Below are positions 46,944 through 59,848 of a DNA stretch of 64,000 nt, piece by piece. The DNA comes from Brachionus manjavacas (taxonomy: Eukaryota > Rotifera > Eurotatoria > Ploima > Brachionidae). The DNA lies in assembly GCA_019054805.1 (NCBI GenBank), contig JAHQIY010000005.1:4633501-4697500 (forward strand), in the 5' to 3' direction. The notes under the pieces were generated by a model that was not told where the DNA came from, searched no databases, and saw only the letters and a list, made by a program, of their open reading frames with translations. The translations under genes were made by a program, and so were the position numbers. Positions within the stretch are counted from its first letter, which is position 1. Each line of letters begins with the position of its first letter.

Positions 46944-49531
46944 GAATTGGCAGGCAATCAATAAAATATCCAATTACTAAATGATATAATTCCAAGTTTC
47001 AATAAAATTTTTTTTATCTTAAATAAATTTAATCCTTTTTTTTTGTAAATTAGAAAAATTTTCTACATTTTTATAATTTAATAAATTTCAGACTCTGAAA
47101 AAGCTGAAAAAAGCTTACTCAACTTAAGGTCACCATTTTATCAGAATTTAAATAAAAGTATTGAGAAAAATAACAAGATTTATCTAGAAATATTAATTTG
47201 CTCGAAATTTAAGAAAAATTGATTGAATACTCTCAAAGGAAATTAGATCTAAATTTAATGGTAGACTAAGAAAAAATTAATTATTAAGTAAAAGATTGCT
47301 ATGTTTTTGAAAACTAATTAATTGAGATCCAGGCCCTGGAAAAATAGTTTATATTTTATTTGTTTATATCATTTGTTAATTGACAAAGGCTTGCTTATTT
47401 TAATAATATTTATTTGAACGTTTTCTGCCAATTATACTCCTATTCATATGCTTTCAAAAAATTAAATTAGATCCTAAGATTAAATCAGAATTGAAGTACC
47501 TTGTATTAAATTTCCTACACAGCATTTGATTGATGATTTGCATTTGTACAAATGCTACAACTTCCAACATTCTAATCATTAAAACCAAAGATAAGTCTAA
47601 TTTTCAGCGATTTAAAAACTATAGTAAAATATATTGTTTGTACTTGTGGCACTGTTTTTCAATTCTTATCATTTAAGTTTTTAACACTCATTTATCTAGG
47701 AATTAATTTAGCAAAGCGAAAATAAAAAAATTAATAAAGAATGCGCAATTAATCATAACCCTAGTCTCTTGTTTGTAATAAATCTAATAAAAATTTAATA
47801 CAAGTTTTTAAGATAAATACAACAATTTTTTTGCTATTTTTTTTATTTCCAACGCTTGAGTATTTTAAAAAAAGTTTTTTTTAATTTTTTTTTATCCACA
47901 GGACATTATTCATGAATGAAAAAATCAATTAAATGATTAAGAAAAATATTTAGATAGTTTTGTCTCATCTGGATTCAACATAACAATAATAGAATGTTTT
48001 AAAAATATACAGTGTTTAAATTTAAACTGAATTTTACTCATTTTTTTAATTTAAAAAAACTCAAAACTTATTTCATATCTAACCGATTCGACTCTTATTT
48101 AAGCCAAAAATTTATTTATCATTAAATTTAAATGATTTAATGATAAATAAATGTAAAGAAAGTATTAAATACTTAAAATTTTGATACCTCTTAAGCCAAG
48201 CTATCTAAAAGCTGATTTCATTAATTTTATGACGTTATTGAACTTTTTAGCAAATTTCAAACAAAAAGGTGAGCAAAAAAAATAATAGAGATAATTAAAA
48301 AAACTTTGAGCATAAAGAAAAGAATTTTTTTTTAATTTTAATTTTGTTTTATTTCTATAATGTAAAAGATTCGCTGTGATAAAAAAATCATTATTTATTA
48401 AACTTAAAATTTTTGAGCAAATAAGTTTCAGCGTAATTTAGCTTACATTTGCTTTTATTTTAGTCAAAAGTATGATTATGTTTCAAATATTTTAAATATC
48501 AAATCTCATGCAAAGTTTAATTATTTAATAATTTTTAATCTATAATTTATTAAAGATACTAAATCAAAGAGATTGCAAGTTACCCTCCAACAAAAAAAAG
48601 TTTTTTTTGCCAAATGACGGCAACAGGGTTTTTTAAAGAAACTCTATGCTAAAGATATTTTATCGATATAAGTTGATTACGTATTGGTAATTTTACGCTT
48701 TTTTGTTTTAAATTAAGAAATTTTTCCAAAAGAAGATGAATAGAAGGAGGGAATATGGAAACCGAAAATAAGATTGGTTCTAAACTAGATGCGGGATCTT
48801 GGGTTAGAAGATTCTTAAACTCTTTATTTATTATGCTAAATAAATCGAATTGATAATCAATGCACAATTTATCTGAACCCAAGTAAAAAAATTAATTTTT
48901 CTTCTAATGAATATTATAAAATCCAAGATTATCTACTTTATTTTTCATCTTTGGTTTAATGAATATTTCCATTTAAACAAGATCAAATGGCCCAAAAGCT
49001 TAACGTCTATTGCGTAAGACTATCTATTTCAAGGCCTAGTCGAGGAAACTTGAAATAATGATAATCAGAATAAACACATTATTTAAAAATAAAAATACCT
49101 TAAATAGAATTAATTAAAATAAATTATTTATTGCGTATCATTTGAAGCAGTTTTAGCGCTAGACTTTAATCGCTCTTATTCGTTGCTAGATGAATTCTTG
49201 CAAATTAAATTATTCTTTAAATTTCTATTGCAAGTATTTAATTTTATCAAAGAGAAGTGAAAACATTATTTATTTGATCACTATTTGCTTGTGCTTCAAA
49301 AATAACAAACACAGCCCCAAGCTCTCACTTTCTTATAAGTTTTCAATTTTCCATTAGCTCGTATGCATTTTCTATCTGAGAAGCTTTTTGCACTCTTGAT
49401 CAAATACCAAAATGTTAAAATTTCATTTTAAAAATTATGATCTTATAATTTCTTATCAATTGTAATTAATTTCTTCAGATTAAAATAAAAAGCTCAAAAA
49501 TTTAGCACATTACTAATGATATACCGGTATA
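46944..49531. other. Gene-poor AT-rich region
   Basis: Nothing convincing. Near 48756 a 33-codon frame (METENKIGSKLDAGSWVRRF...) has moderate composition but no recognisable relatives. The last ~200 bp should contain the kinase promoter. Confidence 0.45.
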
Positions 49532-50943
49532 ATGAGCAGTGATGCCATGGGCAGAAGAATCGAACTAGAGCCAGGTACTTACTCAACAAAATTCTTAAAA
49601 TTAAAAAAAAATTAAAATTTAAAATAAAGATTGTGAACCTGCGTTTGAGTACAGACAAATTACGATCAGAAAAGAAAAGTGGGTAACTGATGAGTTTGAA
49701 TTACTTCAATTTCTAGGCAGGTAATTTCAATTTCTAGATTACCTATTTGGCGGGAAATTTTTTTGTAATTTTTGTTTAGAGGAAAATTTGGTGAAGTAAA
49801 AAAATGCAAGGAAAAGTCTAGTGGACGTTTTCTGGCAGCCAAATTTGTTTCGATTGTCAAAGAACAAGAAAAAAAAGATGTTTACAACGAAATCGAAATT
49901 ATGAAGTCTCTCCAGCACCCTCGTCTTATTCAACTGTATGACGTATATGAAAATCCTAGTAAAAAACAAATGTGCCTTATCCTAGAATTGTATAAACTAA
50001 AATAAATTAAATTTTTTTGTCATTTAAATATTCATTGATCTCATTCAAGAATAAATGGTGGTGAATTGTTCGAAAGAGTTATAGACGAAAATTTTATTCT
50101 CACTGAACGTTTGTGTGAGCTCTACACATCTCAAATATGCGAAGGTCTAAATTTTATGCACAAAACGAACATTCTGCATTTGGATTTAAAAGTAAAATTA
50201 AATAATTAATTATATAATTATTTTATTAAAAAAAAAGCCTGAAAATATCTTATGCCTTTCGAAAGACGGTCACAGGATTAAAATAATCGATTTTGGACTG
50301 GCAAGAAGATTTAATCCTACTCAAACTCTAAAAGTGTTGTTCGGAACCCCGGAGTTTGTCGCACCAGAAGTTGTATCATATGACAAAGTTGGCTACGGAA
50401 CAGACTTGTGGAGTGTTGGAGTCATATGCTACGTGTTGTAAATAAAAAATTTAAATAAGCTATTTCAAAAAAAAAAAAAAATTTTTGCTATTAAGATTAT
50501 CAGGTTTGTCGCCATTCATGGGTGATAATGATGGCGAAACATACAATAACATAACAAAAGCTGAATTTGATTTTGATGACGAGTCATTTGATGATATATC
50601 TGATGAAGCAAAGGATTTTATTAATAAACTTCTCGTCAAAGATTTAAGGTAAAAGTAGATTAAATAGTTAAATGAAAATTAGCTTGTTGTGAATCTTTAG
50701 TAAACGCATGACGGCTAGTCAGTGTTTAGATCACCCATGGCTCAACAAATCAATAGCTCCAACGCCTGAACCCTTAGCAAATGAAAAAATAATCAATACT
50801 AAAAACTTGCGTCGGTTTGTGATTCGAAGAAGATGGCAGGTAAATTTTTGAAAAATGTTAAATTAAAAAAATTAATGAGATTTTTTTTGCAGAAAGCTGT
50901 AAATGCTTTGTTAGCTCTCAAACGACTTGGATTAAATTTTTAA
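49532..50943 (+). CDS. MYLK: MLCK-type Ca2+/calmodulin kinase
   Basis: Eight exons (49532-49574, 49630-49720, 49780-49989, 50050-50191, 50238-50437, 50496-50648, 50701-50839, 50893-50943) give 342 residues. The kinase domain spans about 40-295: glycine loop GRGKFGEV, Lys in FLAAKFV, catalytic loop HLDLKPEN (158-165), DFG at 180-182, then FGTPEFVAPEVV and GTDLWSVGV. HLDLKPENI and PEFVAPE are hallmarks of the MLCK/titin-kinase group. The C-terminal RRFVIRRRWQKAVNALLALK matches the MLCK calmodulin-binding segment (RRKWQKTGNAVRAIGRL). It should phosphorylate myosin regulatory light chain in a calcium-dependent way. The Ig and Fn3 domains of long MLCK and a telokin-like Ig are absent. The symbol marks the family; orthology to a given MYLK gene is not proven. 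Confidence 0.9.
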
Positions 50944-51359
50944 TTTTTTTTCTTACACTCAATTTAAATTCGATTTTTTGTTTAATATTTAATCTCTATC
51001 TTGTAAAAATCCACTATTAAAATGTCAATAAATTAAAATAATTCAAATATTCTTGCAATCATATTATAAAATATTTTTAAGTTATTTTTAAATCTAATAT
51101 TTTCAAAACATATATTATTTTATTTTTAAAGAAAATATTTAATAAATGTACCTTTAATGAATAAATAACCGCATTAATTTATTTTTGTTTTTTTTATGTT
51201 CGTTTCGAAATTATCGATTTCAAGTTCTTTTTTAAAATCTAAAAAGACTCGATTTGACTGGATGTAATTTTACCCGCTTTATACAATTATTCATAATCTG
51301 CAGAAAAATAACAAAAACTGAAAAAATAATTCCAATGAAATTTGATAAAAAAATTTTTT
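50944..51359. other. 3' flank of kinase gene
   Basis: AATAAATTAAAATAA-type polyadenylation words near 51030 follow the kinase stop. Nothing else is recognised. Confidence 0.45.
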
Positions 51360-53880
51360 TTAGTAGTAGTAGTAGTAGTTATGAGACTGCAGTATAGAAA
51401 TCTATACTAACGCTTTCCGGTATTTAGCCTTATAAGAGCTGTGTCAGTCTTTCGTTTCTTTCTTTGTTCAATTTCAAACAATTCTCTGTCGATACTTGCT
51501 TTAAAGCCATTAACTGTCACTGAGTTGACAACACTTTGCGATAGAGCATTCCACTTTGAAACCACTCTGTTGGTCAGAAAGTTATATCTTGATGTAGCTT
51601 GTTTACAAATTTCTTTCTCTAGCTTCATGTTATGTTTTCTTCTCAAGTTCAGATTCAAACTAGTAGCCAGGTTCACACTTTTCATTAGGTTAATATTCTC
51701 ATGATGGTTGACTATTTTGAACATTTAAAAAAGATCTCCTCTTGTTCTACGGTCTTCTAAGCTCATTAAGTCCAACGTCATTAGCCTTTCTTGGTGCGAC
51801 TTTTGCTTCAAACATGACTAGCTTTGTCGCTTTTCTTTGGACTCTTTTGACTATGTTTATGCTGGCTTTCGTTGAAGGGTTCCAGATTTTTACAGCTTAT
51901 TCAATATGTGGTCTTTGTCCAAACATACGAATGCATTCTTGATTTGACCTAATACTCTGTTGGCTTTAGATGCCGCAGACGAACATTGTTTATTCCATTT
52001 AAGGTCATTAGAATTAACAACACCGAGGTCTTTTCCTTCAACAGTTTCTTAAAGGGTAACTGCTCCAAGGGTAATTCCTATTTCGAGCAATATACATTGT
52101 TTGACACTTTAATACATTTAGCTCAGTAGACCATTTTGTTGTCCAGTTACTTAATACGAATAGATCATTTTGAAGTTGAGTCGATCCTAATTAATTCTTA
52201 CTGAAAACCCCAAATATTTTCACGTCGTCTGCATTTGAAAGACATGTAATTTGAATTGAATCCAATAGATCATTTATGTAGATAACGAACAAAATAGGGC
52301 CCAAAGCCGATCCTTGAGGGACGCCACTAGTGATCTCTTCCCATTCTGACACTGCATCACCAAGAACAACTCTTTGCTTCCTGTCCAGATGAAAGGATTT
52401 GATCTATTCATATGGTTCATTTACAATACCGTATGCTCTTAATTTCTTAAAAGTTTTCTATGCGAGACTTTATCAAACGTCTTAGAGAAGTCATTGAAAA
52501 TGATATCGATTATATTTCCGTTGTCGACCTCATATGTTACTTTGTCAACAAACTCAATTAGATTTGTGGTGCATGATTAGCCTGGCATAAAATCATGCTG
52601 CTTCTCGTTGATTAACTTGTTCATTAATAAGAAAGTCATGATTATATCTCTTAAGATTTTCTCCATAACTTTACCATAACATAACTTAACTTTAACAGCT
52701 ATCTATGTTAATGAGGCACAATTTTTAAGAACCGATGCAACTTCTATGTATGATCCAGCAGACCTGTTTATTTCTAATTTATTTAAGTATTTCTGTATAT
52801 TTTCCGGGCTAAAATTACTAAACGGGTTCTAGGTAAATATCTTATTTGTTGGAAACTGGAAGTCAGGTAGTTAATTAGTTTGGACTTGCGTAAATACAGA
52901 TCTAAAGTACTGATTCAGACAATCAGCTATTTCTTGACGATCGGTCATTTTCCTTAGTTTGACTCAATTTCATTAATACCGTTCCTGAATTTTCTCTTTT
53001 TGTTCATGCAAGAGTAAATAAACTTTGGACTCTTTTTTGTATATAATGCCAAACTTCATTCGAAACAGCGTACCGCCTTCTTAATTTGCCTTGAGCACTC
53101 TTTTTTGATCGTATGATATACGGAAACGATTTTTTTATTCATGAATTTTGAGTTTCGGAACTTAAGCCATAATCTGTTCTTTCTACCAACTAATTTTCTT
53201 AGCTTATGGTTTAGCCAACTAGGTTTCTCTTCTCTAGTCGCTTTCTTCTTTACTGGTACGAACCTATTACAAGTTTCTTTTACTATCAGATTCTTTTTCA
53301 GACAAACTAAAATCAGAAAAATCTTAAAAAGAATTTGACAGTGAAAGACAACGTGAAGATTTTGAGGGAGAAGTAGAGGTGTTCGATGGTCTAGAATTAG
53401 ATCGAGGATTAAAAATAAAAATCAAACGCATTAGACCTAAAACTAACAATGACAAACACCCGCCTGTAATGGTTACCTTGTCTCCAAGTTCGAGATACGA
53501 TCCTTTAACTCGTTATGCTTCTCCTCAATTTTCTTATCAACTCTTTCGATTTCATCCTTTATAGAACTACTCAGAAGTTCATTTTCCTTTTCAAGGCTTT
53601 CAGCCAACTCTATTAAGTCGCTTGACATTCGATCATTTAATTCAACTTCCATCTAAAGATCTAAGACTCAACTTATTAGATTCTGGATGTCTAGCGGACT
53701 CGATAAATCCGAAGTAACTCGCTTCTGCGCTCTTTCATCTGCGTCATCTTTTTCTCTGTGATTGCGTTTCTTTCTCAGCACTGATATTTCTTCTCGTAAT
53801 TTAAAAGATTAGTCGGTGTTGTGACAGGTGTATGGATATTATTCTTTTATGCAGGGTCATTATCTTGAACATCCATTTCC
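51360..53880 (-). mobile_element. CR1/jockey-like LINE, decayed
   Basis: Read on the minus strand from about 53875: an ORF1 start (MDVQDNDPA) and a coiled-coil segment (ELAESLEKENELLSSSIKDE) near 53640-53500; then, with no recognisable endonuclease, the ORF2 linker (WLNHKLRKLVGRKNRLWLKF) near 53210-53140; reverse transcriptase with [20 protein letters not shown] near 52340-52270 and NADD replacing YADD near 52235; and a terminal domain SRYNFLTNRVVSKWNAL...TVNGFKASID at 51600-51480. The 3' end is an ACT triplet tail (TAG on the plus strand) at 51363-51380. Numerous stops and frame changes make it inactive. The apparent loss of the endonuclease mirrors the LINE at 958-4950. Confidence 0.8.
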
Positions 53881-56270
53881 AAATTTTTGTTTTTAAAATT
53901 GAAATGCAAATGAATTGTTCATTTAAATTGAAATAATTTAAATTTACCAGATTATTAACAGAAAACTAATTTAACGACTGGTTTGAATAATTTTTTAATT
54001 GTGTTGGACGAGGTTAGATATAGCCGATTTAAAATTTAATTTTTTAATTAATAAATGAGATATTAAAAATTAATAAATTTTAATTGGAATTTCCTTTTTT
54101 TCATAAAAAAATTTCTTTATTATTTAAAGAAATTTATTAGGCGACAAATAATTTTGGCTGATTTAATTGCCACACGCTTATTTTTTAAGTCTTTATTTAA
54201 TATAATTAGATTAAAATTTGGGTTATATTCCTAAATGATTTAATTCATATTAGAATAGCACTAAAGTATAAAAAATTATAAAAAATAAAATGGTTTAGTT
54301 TGGTAATTTATACTCGTGATCTAAATTGGAGTGAATATCATTTTTTTAATTTTAAAAATACAGAACTGTTGAATATTGAAATTATTGTATTTTTTAAACT
54401 ATCCGTTCCTGAGAATGAGTTAAGGATCAAAGATATCCAAATTAATGTTTCATTGAACATTATAATTAAGATCCTATTTTTTGTTCGAAACTTTAGCTTA
54501 TTTGCAAGAACAGCTTTTTTTTAAAACAATTTTTGACCATTAGTTTAGAAATGATCAAAAATTGCTTTGCTTTATATGAAGAATTAATAAAAATAAATAA
54601 CTTGAACCAGTTGAAATATAATAATTGTGAAAAAAAAATTTGAAATCGCATTCATAATACTTACCTATAAAAATGTTTAATAAAAAAGGTCTGGCGTGTT
54701 AAGTAAATTAAACATTTGACGAGTACACCATCAAAACATTTAACTCTAATCAAAAAAATTGAAAGAAAAGCTTAAAAAAAATGTAAGTAGCCTAAGATTT
54801 GACTGTAATATGTCTGAAATCTAAAGATGGACTCTCCAAAAGTGATGTTCTTCACTTTTTTCCACGTCATTTACCTGCTTTATTGTATCCAAAACTTTGG
54901 TTTCAATTATATTTTAGCACATAAGTTTTTCATCTCCATCAGCTCGCTAAGTAATCTACTATCTTATGCCTAAAAAAAGAGAAATTCGAATTAAAAAACT
55001 TTATTTGCATGTAATTATCTGAATAAAATCAAAAAAAATTTTTTCGATGAGCGAATTTAGCCGGAATAAATTTCGGATTAAAAAAAAATATTTTCTTTTT
55101 AAAGGTATTTAATTGGGAAAGCGATTCAAATATTGGAACGGAACTATTTTGTTCTTTCAAAAAGTCAACCTATTAAAAATATGTGTATTTTAGCTTTGTT
55201 TGACATTTTTAATGTTTCATATTGATCTTTCTTAAAAAATATAAATAAATTATATCAAATAATTAATTAAGTTAAAGATTTCAAAAAGATTTGCTTTCAA
55301 GTGTTGATTTTGATTTGACTTGTAAAAAATATTTAGAACTAAATTTTATTTTTTAATAAATCTTGAAAAATCAGATGGAAAATATTTTTGAAATGAAGTA
55401 AATATCATCTGTTTGAAAATATGTTTTATTTGATTTAAAATTTAAATTAAATAAAATATTTTTACATATTTAAAATTAAAAAACTATAACAGTTTTTAAA
55501 AAGCATCATATTTTTTTGCTCCTACTTTAATTTTTTTTAGACTTATAATAATTATTTCACCAACAATTTGAATATTAGAAAATATCCTCAAGTCAAAAAA
55601 AATTGTCAATTTATTTGTTTTATTTTGTTTAAATAAGGACTTAATAAAAAGACAGTAACAAATAATATGATTTTTTGAAAGGTTTTTTTTCGAAATTTTT
55701 TATTAAATTATCTTTGCAATTAAAATGAATTTAATTGTAAAATAAACTGAATATTCAATATTCAATTGGAAGTTCCAATTTTTTTCTCCGCTTATTATTT
55801 AAATTAAAAAATGATACTCGATTTTCACCCTTTCGGCCAAAATGCTTTTTTAAACAAATTTTTTTCTTTGGTTTGAATACTCATCTTGGTATCTTAAAAA
55901 AAAAAAACGTAATTCAAAATTCAGCTATTCGTTATTTTTAAAACCAAAATATGATATATTCTTCACTGTTTAACATCACGAGGCCTCAAACAAACTTTAA
56001 TTACTAAAAATCCCGAATCGACTTTTTGAAGTGATTGAGAGATATGTCAGGGTAAATTAAATTGATAACTGAGAAGGTAAAGGAATATAAAGTGGGTTTC
56101 GAATCAAAATTTATCAAAGATTCCTTTCTGTAATTGATACCATACTTTTTATTTCTTTCCTGAATTGTTCAATGCTTAAAAACTTTTTTTTATTTAAGCT
56201 AAAGATAATTTAATTTTTATTTTAAAATAATTAAAAAAATTTTAGAAAAGTAAAACAAAAATACTTACAA
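53881..56270. other. AT-rich intergenic region
   Basis: 2.4 kb with no recognised gene or element. The frame at 54300-54524 is of random type. Confidence 0.5.
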
Positions 56271-57464
56271 ATGATTAAAATAAGCGGCTTATATTTTCAG
56301 TATTTGATTAACCTTGCGAAATATTTATTATTCTTTTTTGAAGATTCTCAAAAATCAATTTCATCAAGATTCGATTGCTTGGATGGATATAGAGGATTTT
56401 GCGCACTTACCGTTGTCATTCATCACATAATACCATTTCATGGAAGTAAAGGGGATTTTAGAATATTTGTTATGGCTGGCTTTTTTATCGGGGTTTTTGG
56501 TTTTTTCGTTCTAAGTGCATTTTTACTTACCTACAAAATGACCAAACAACTTGAAAAATGCGAATCATGGATCCAAACAGGAGAAACTATTTTAAAATAT
56601 TTTATCCGAAGATTTTTCAGAATTTATGTACCTTTTATGTTTTTTGTCACTTGCGTAAAATTAGGTCCAGAATTTGTTAAAGGAAATTATACAGAATACA
56701 ATACATGGTTGAATTTAGCAATGCTAAAACCTGCTTTGGCAAATCACTTGTGGACAATACCAATCGAAATGAAGTTTTATTTTATGATACCTATTTTATG
56801 TGTAGCTTTTAAATTATCAAACAAATATTGGATGCCAATTTTACTCTCTTCAATTGGAGTAATGTATTGGCTTTATCAAACACATTTGTATTATTCAGCA
56901 TCTGACGCAAAGATTTCTACATCCAATAAATTGTATGTGAGATTTCCGATATTCTATTCAGGTTCGATGGCTGCTTTTTTTTATTACAAATATGAAATTT
57001 GGGAAAATAAATGGAAATATTTGGTGAAAAAAAGATTTTCAAGATTTTTTTTTGGAATATGCTCCTTTTTGATGGCATTTTATGGTATCATGCATTTCTC
57101 TCCTTCCTACAATCCAAGAATAAATATTTACAAGGATTCTCTGCATCCAGGCATTAAATTTTCTTTTTTATTATTTTTAATGCTAATTGGAGCTCCAAAT
57201 GACTTTACGCGTTTGTTTAGCGATAATTTTTTTTTAAAAAAGCTTGGTAAGTATTCATTTGGTATTTATCTGTGGCATCCAATGTGTATTCTGGTTCTAA
57301 AATATCATAAATTCAATCGACAATTAGACGCAGTTGTCGTTGTTTTGGCTTTAACTCAATTGTGTGGTTTTCTTTTTTATTACCTTATAGAAAATCCGAT
57401 GATGAAATTGGGAAATTATTTTATTAAAAAAGTTAATTTGAATTCAAGTTTAAATCAAATTTAA
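56271..57464 (+). CDS. Acyltransferase 3 (OafA/NRF-6 type)
   Basis: An intronless 397-residue frame, the usual length of a complete acyltransferase-3 domain. Motifs in order: LDGYRGFCALTVVIHHI (37-53, with the catalytic-type His), RRFFRIYVPF (about 112-121), LWTIPIEMKFYFMIP (about 160-175, the conserved W...E..FY), and GKYSFGIYLWHP (about 325-336). Roughly ten hydrophobic helices are visible. The family moves acyl groups across or within membranes onto sugars, lipids or other acceptors; the substrate here is unknown. Animal NRF-6 proteins carry an extra extracellular N-terminal domain that is missing here. Lack of introns in an intron-dense genome, and the bacterial-like length, raise the possibility of horizontal origin or a retrocopy. 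An inverted broken relative is at 186-750. Confidence 0.9.
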   Translation: MIKISGLYFQYLINLAKYLLFFFEDSQKSISSRFDCLDGYRGFCALTVVIHHIIPFHGSKGDFRIFVMAGFFIGVFGFFVLSAFLLTYKMTKQLEKCESWIQTGETILKYFIRRFFRIYVPFMFFVTCVKLGPEFVKGNYTEYNTWLNLAMLKPALANHLWTIPIEMKFYFMIPILCVAFKLSNKYWMPILLSSIGVMYWLYQTHLYYSASDAKISTSNKLYVRFPIFYSGSMAAFFYYKYEIWENKWKYLVKKRFSRFFFGICSFLMAFYGIMHFSPSYNPRINIYKDSLHPGIKFSFLLFLMLIGAPNDFTRLFSDNFFLKKLGKYSFGIYLWHPMCILVLKYHKFNRQLDAVVVVLALTQLCGFLFYYLIENPMMKLGNYFIKKVNLNSSLNQI

Positions 57465-57554
57465 ATAAAAAAAACATATCATATTTGAAGAAAAAAGTAA
57501 CTGAATAATTTTTTTCTCAAATATATATCTAAATTTTAATAAGATATACAAATT

Positions 57555-57800
57555 CTTTTAACAGGGCGAGGAAAAATCCTCATTCAGAATTTTTAAAAGA
57601 TCTGTTATGTGTGATTAGGAGGAGTTTAAATTTTACCTCTCAAATTAGTAGGCAAAGCAACTGTCTTTTTTAGGCGAATTAATCACAGTTAATTACGAAA
57701 GAGCTCGCCCACATGGGGATGGCATGAAGAGAACCAAGAGTTAGTGACCCTATGAACCACAGGGAGTAAGGAAGAAAAAAATTGATTGATTAATAGTAAT
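57555..57800 (+). mobile_element. Probable retroposon 3' end
   Basis: A patch of higher G+C (GAAAGAGCTCGCCCACATGG, ...GACCCTATGAACCACAGGGAG) starts 90 bp after the acyltransferase stop and ends in an A-run and ATTGATTGATT, a tail style seen in several LINE families. No ORF and no family assigned. Confidence 0.4.
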
Positions 57801-58485
57801 TAGTTGGTTATATTGTATTTTATTTAAAAAAGAGTATTATCCAACCCTCTGTTAAATTTTAGAAAAAAATTACTCAGCTAATTGAGGGGATATTTTGCAA
57901 AAATATTCCTGCAACCATCCAAAATAGAACCATTAAAAATATCCTGTTTAATAATTGTACATATTGTATATACCATTTGATAACAACTCTCCTACTCCAT
58001 TCTCTTATGAACTCAATTTAGTCTAAATTTAATTAAATCATTTTATTTTGTTTAATTAAAAAAATAAGGAAAAAAAAAAGGAAAATTAAAATTGAATATA
58101 AAAGAATAAAAAAATAAAACACCACAGTTTTCTTTTTTGTCGTATTTATTAAACAAAATTTATATAATTACACCATAAAATAATTAATTTTATTTTATTT
58201 CTTAGTTTTTAAATAATAAAAAATATAATTTCTACTTGTTTAACTTAAAAATTTTTTATCTATGAAATCAGATCCAGTTGTTGTACAACTGAATTATTGG
58301 AAGTCACAATGATAACAAAGTTTAGTCTTCCAATATTAAACTATGATATAATGAAATTCATGTTCTTATTAATTTCTATAAGCATTCACAAATAATTCTT
58401 AATTATAATAATAATAATAAAAGGTATTACAGATTAACCATTCTTTATTTTTGACCATTTAATAAAAACCAAACTAAAACAATTA
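57801..58485. other. AT-rich intergenic stretch
   Basis: No gene. A short AAT microsatellite lies at 58406-58422. Confidence 0.5.
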
Positions 58486-59080
58486 CAATTTTTTATTATT
58501 TATTATAAATAATCTGCAACGAGTTTTATCTCGCGGAGCCTAGTACAAACGTACTAAGCTATGGCAGATGAAATTGAGTTTAATAAATTTGTTTTAAAAA
58601 ATTTGTCTAAATTGTTTTTGAAACTGTTTACTGTAAGTGTGCTTTTGACTTCTTCTGGTAAGACGTTCCAGAAGGGAGCAATTCTATTCGAAAAAAAGTT
58701 GCTACGGGCTGGACATGATCTAACAAATTGTCTGTAGAGATGATTTTGTTTTCTTTTATGACCAGCTGGACCTGAAGAGTTTGAATTTAGAGTCTGAACG
58801 ATTGGGTGGAACCAATCAATGTGGTCAATGTTTTTGTTGAATTTAAAGAACTGAATCAAGTCGCCTCTAATTCGACGCTCCTCTAAAGTCGATAGTCCGA
58901 GCAAGCTCAGTCTTTCTTCGTATTTTTTGTTTCGGATTGAAGGAACTAATTTGGTTGCTCGTCGTTGTTCTTTTTCTAACTTTTAATGTCTTTTTTTAGG
59001 TAAGGACTCCATGCCGGTGCACCATATTCTAAAATTTGACGAACATGAGATGAAAAGAGGAGTTTGAATTCCATTTTAAT
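58486..59080 (-). mobile_element. CR1/jockey-like LINE 3' end
   Basis: On the minus strand the segment from about 59050 reads SHVRQILEYGAPAWSPYLKKDI, then after a frame change EEERLSLL-like sequence joined to LGLSTLEERRIRGDLIQFFK, and ends SNFFSNRIAPFWNVLPEEVK...TVNSFKNNLDKFF at 58554. This is the standard C-terminal end of CR1/jockey ORF2 proteins. It is a 5'-truncated copy, as usual for LINEs, with a 3' UTR to about 58486. The family is related to, but distinct from, the element at 51360-53880. Confidence 0.8.
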
Positions 59081-59848
59081 TATATAAATCATTGAACTCT
59101 TCTTAGGTAATGAAAAATGAATTTAAAAAAATAAAATTATATAAAAAAATCATTACGTAAACTGAAACGATTCTTCCTTTTTTGAATCAGATATTTTTAA
59201 GACTCAATCCTTAATTCCTTTATTTATACTATTGATGAATTTTTTTTAATTCCAATTATCTTTTTAATTTTTGGAATTTATTATCAATTTTGTTTCAAAT
59301 TGAAAATTCAATAGCATAAAGCTATTTAAAATGTCCCACAATTGTTCCTCAAGTCTCAAGTCCAAGTCACGACTCGACTTGATTATCGTTTTTCAGTAAA
59401 AATTCAAAAAACGACTTGGATTGATGTGTTGTTTAGCTTTAATTAGCTAAATTATAGTTTTTAAAACAATTGAATTTGAAATATTTTTTTCTCAAGAATC
59501 TCTTTAACGTTTACATTTTTATCTGAATCATTTAGTTAACCAAAAAATTGTAATTTTTATGATTATCCTTTGAAAAAAATTATGAATCTGATAGATTAGT
59601 TTATAATCTCATTTTAATCCGAAAACATAATCTCAGGTAGAAAAAAACAAAAAAAAAAAAGCAGCAAAAAAAAGTCAAAATCTGGACCAGAAAAATAGCG
59701 ACTTAAGAAGCAACTTTAAAATATTCTATAAACAAAAATGCAAATATAGTTTAGTAAATAATAAAATAAGTAGAAAAAAAGAAAACTAATTTATATTGTT
59801 AAATAAAAAAAAAATAATTTATTCTAGATAAAAGCATTTAAAACAAGT
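59081..59848. other. Intergenic, vinculin 3' flank
   Basis: A relic with AAGTCTCAAGTCCAAGTCAC and its inverse (59350-59425) resembles the hAT-type MITE words at 2122-2520. The remainder is AT-rich and should include the vinculin 3' UTR. No gene is seen. Confidence 0.5.

Noticed and set aside
48649-48882. 77-codon minus-strand frame
   Set aside because: It has no recognisable motif, and the opposite strand has a similar short frame; neither has splice or homology support.
54300-54524. 74-codon frame before the acyltransferase
   Set aside because: It is hydrophobic and Asn/Ile/Phe-rich with random-type composition and no family.
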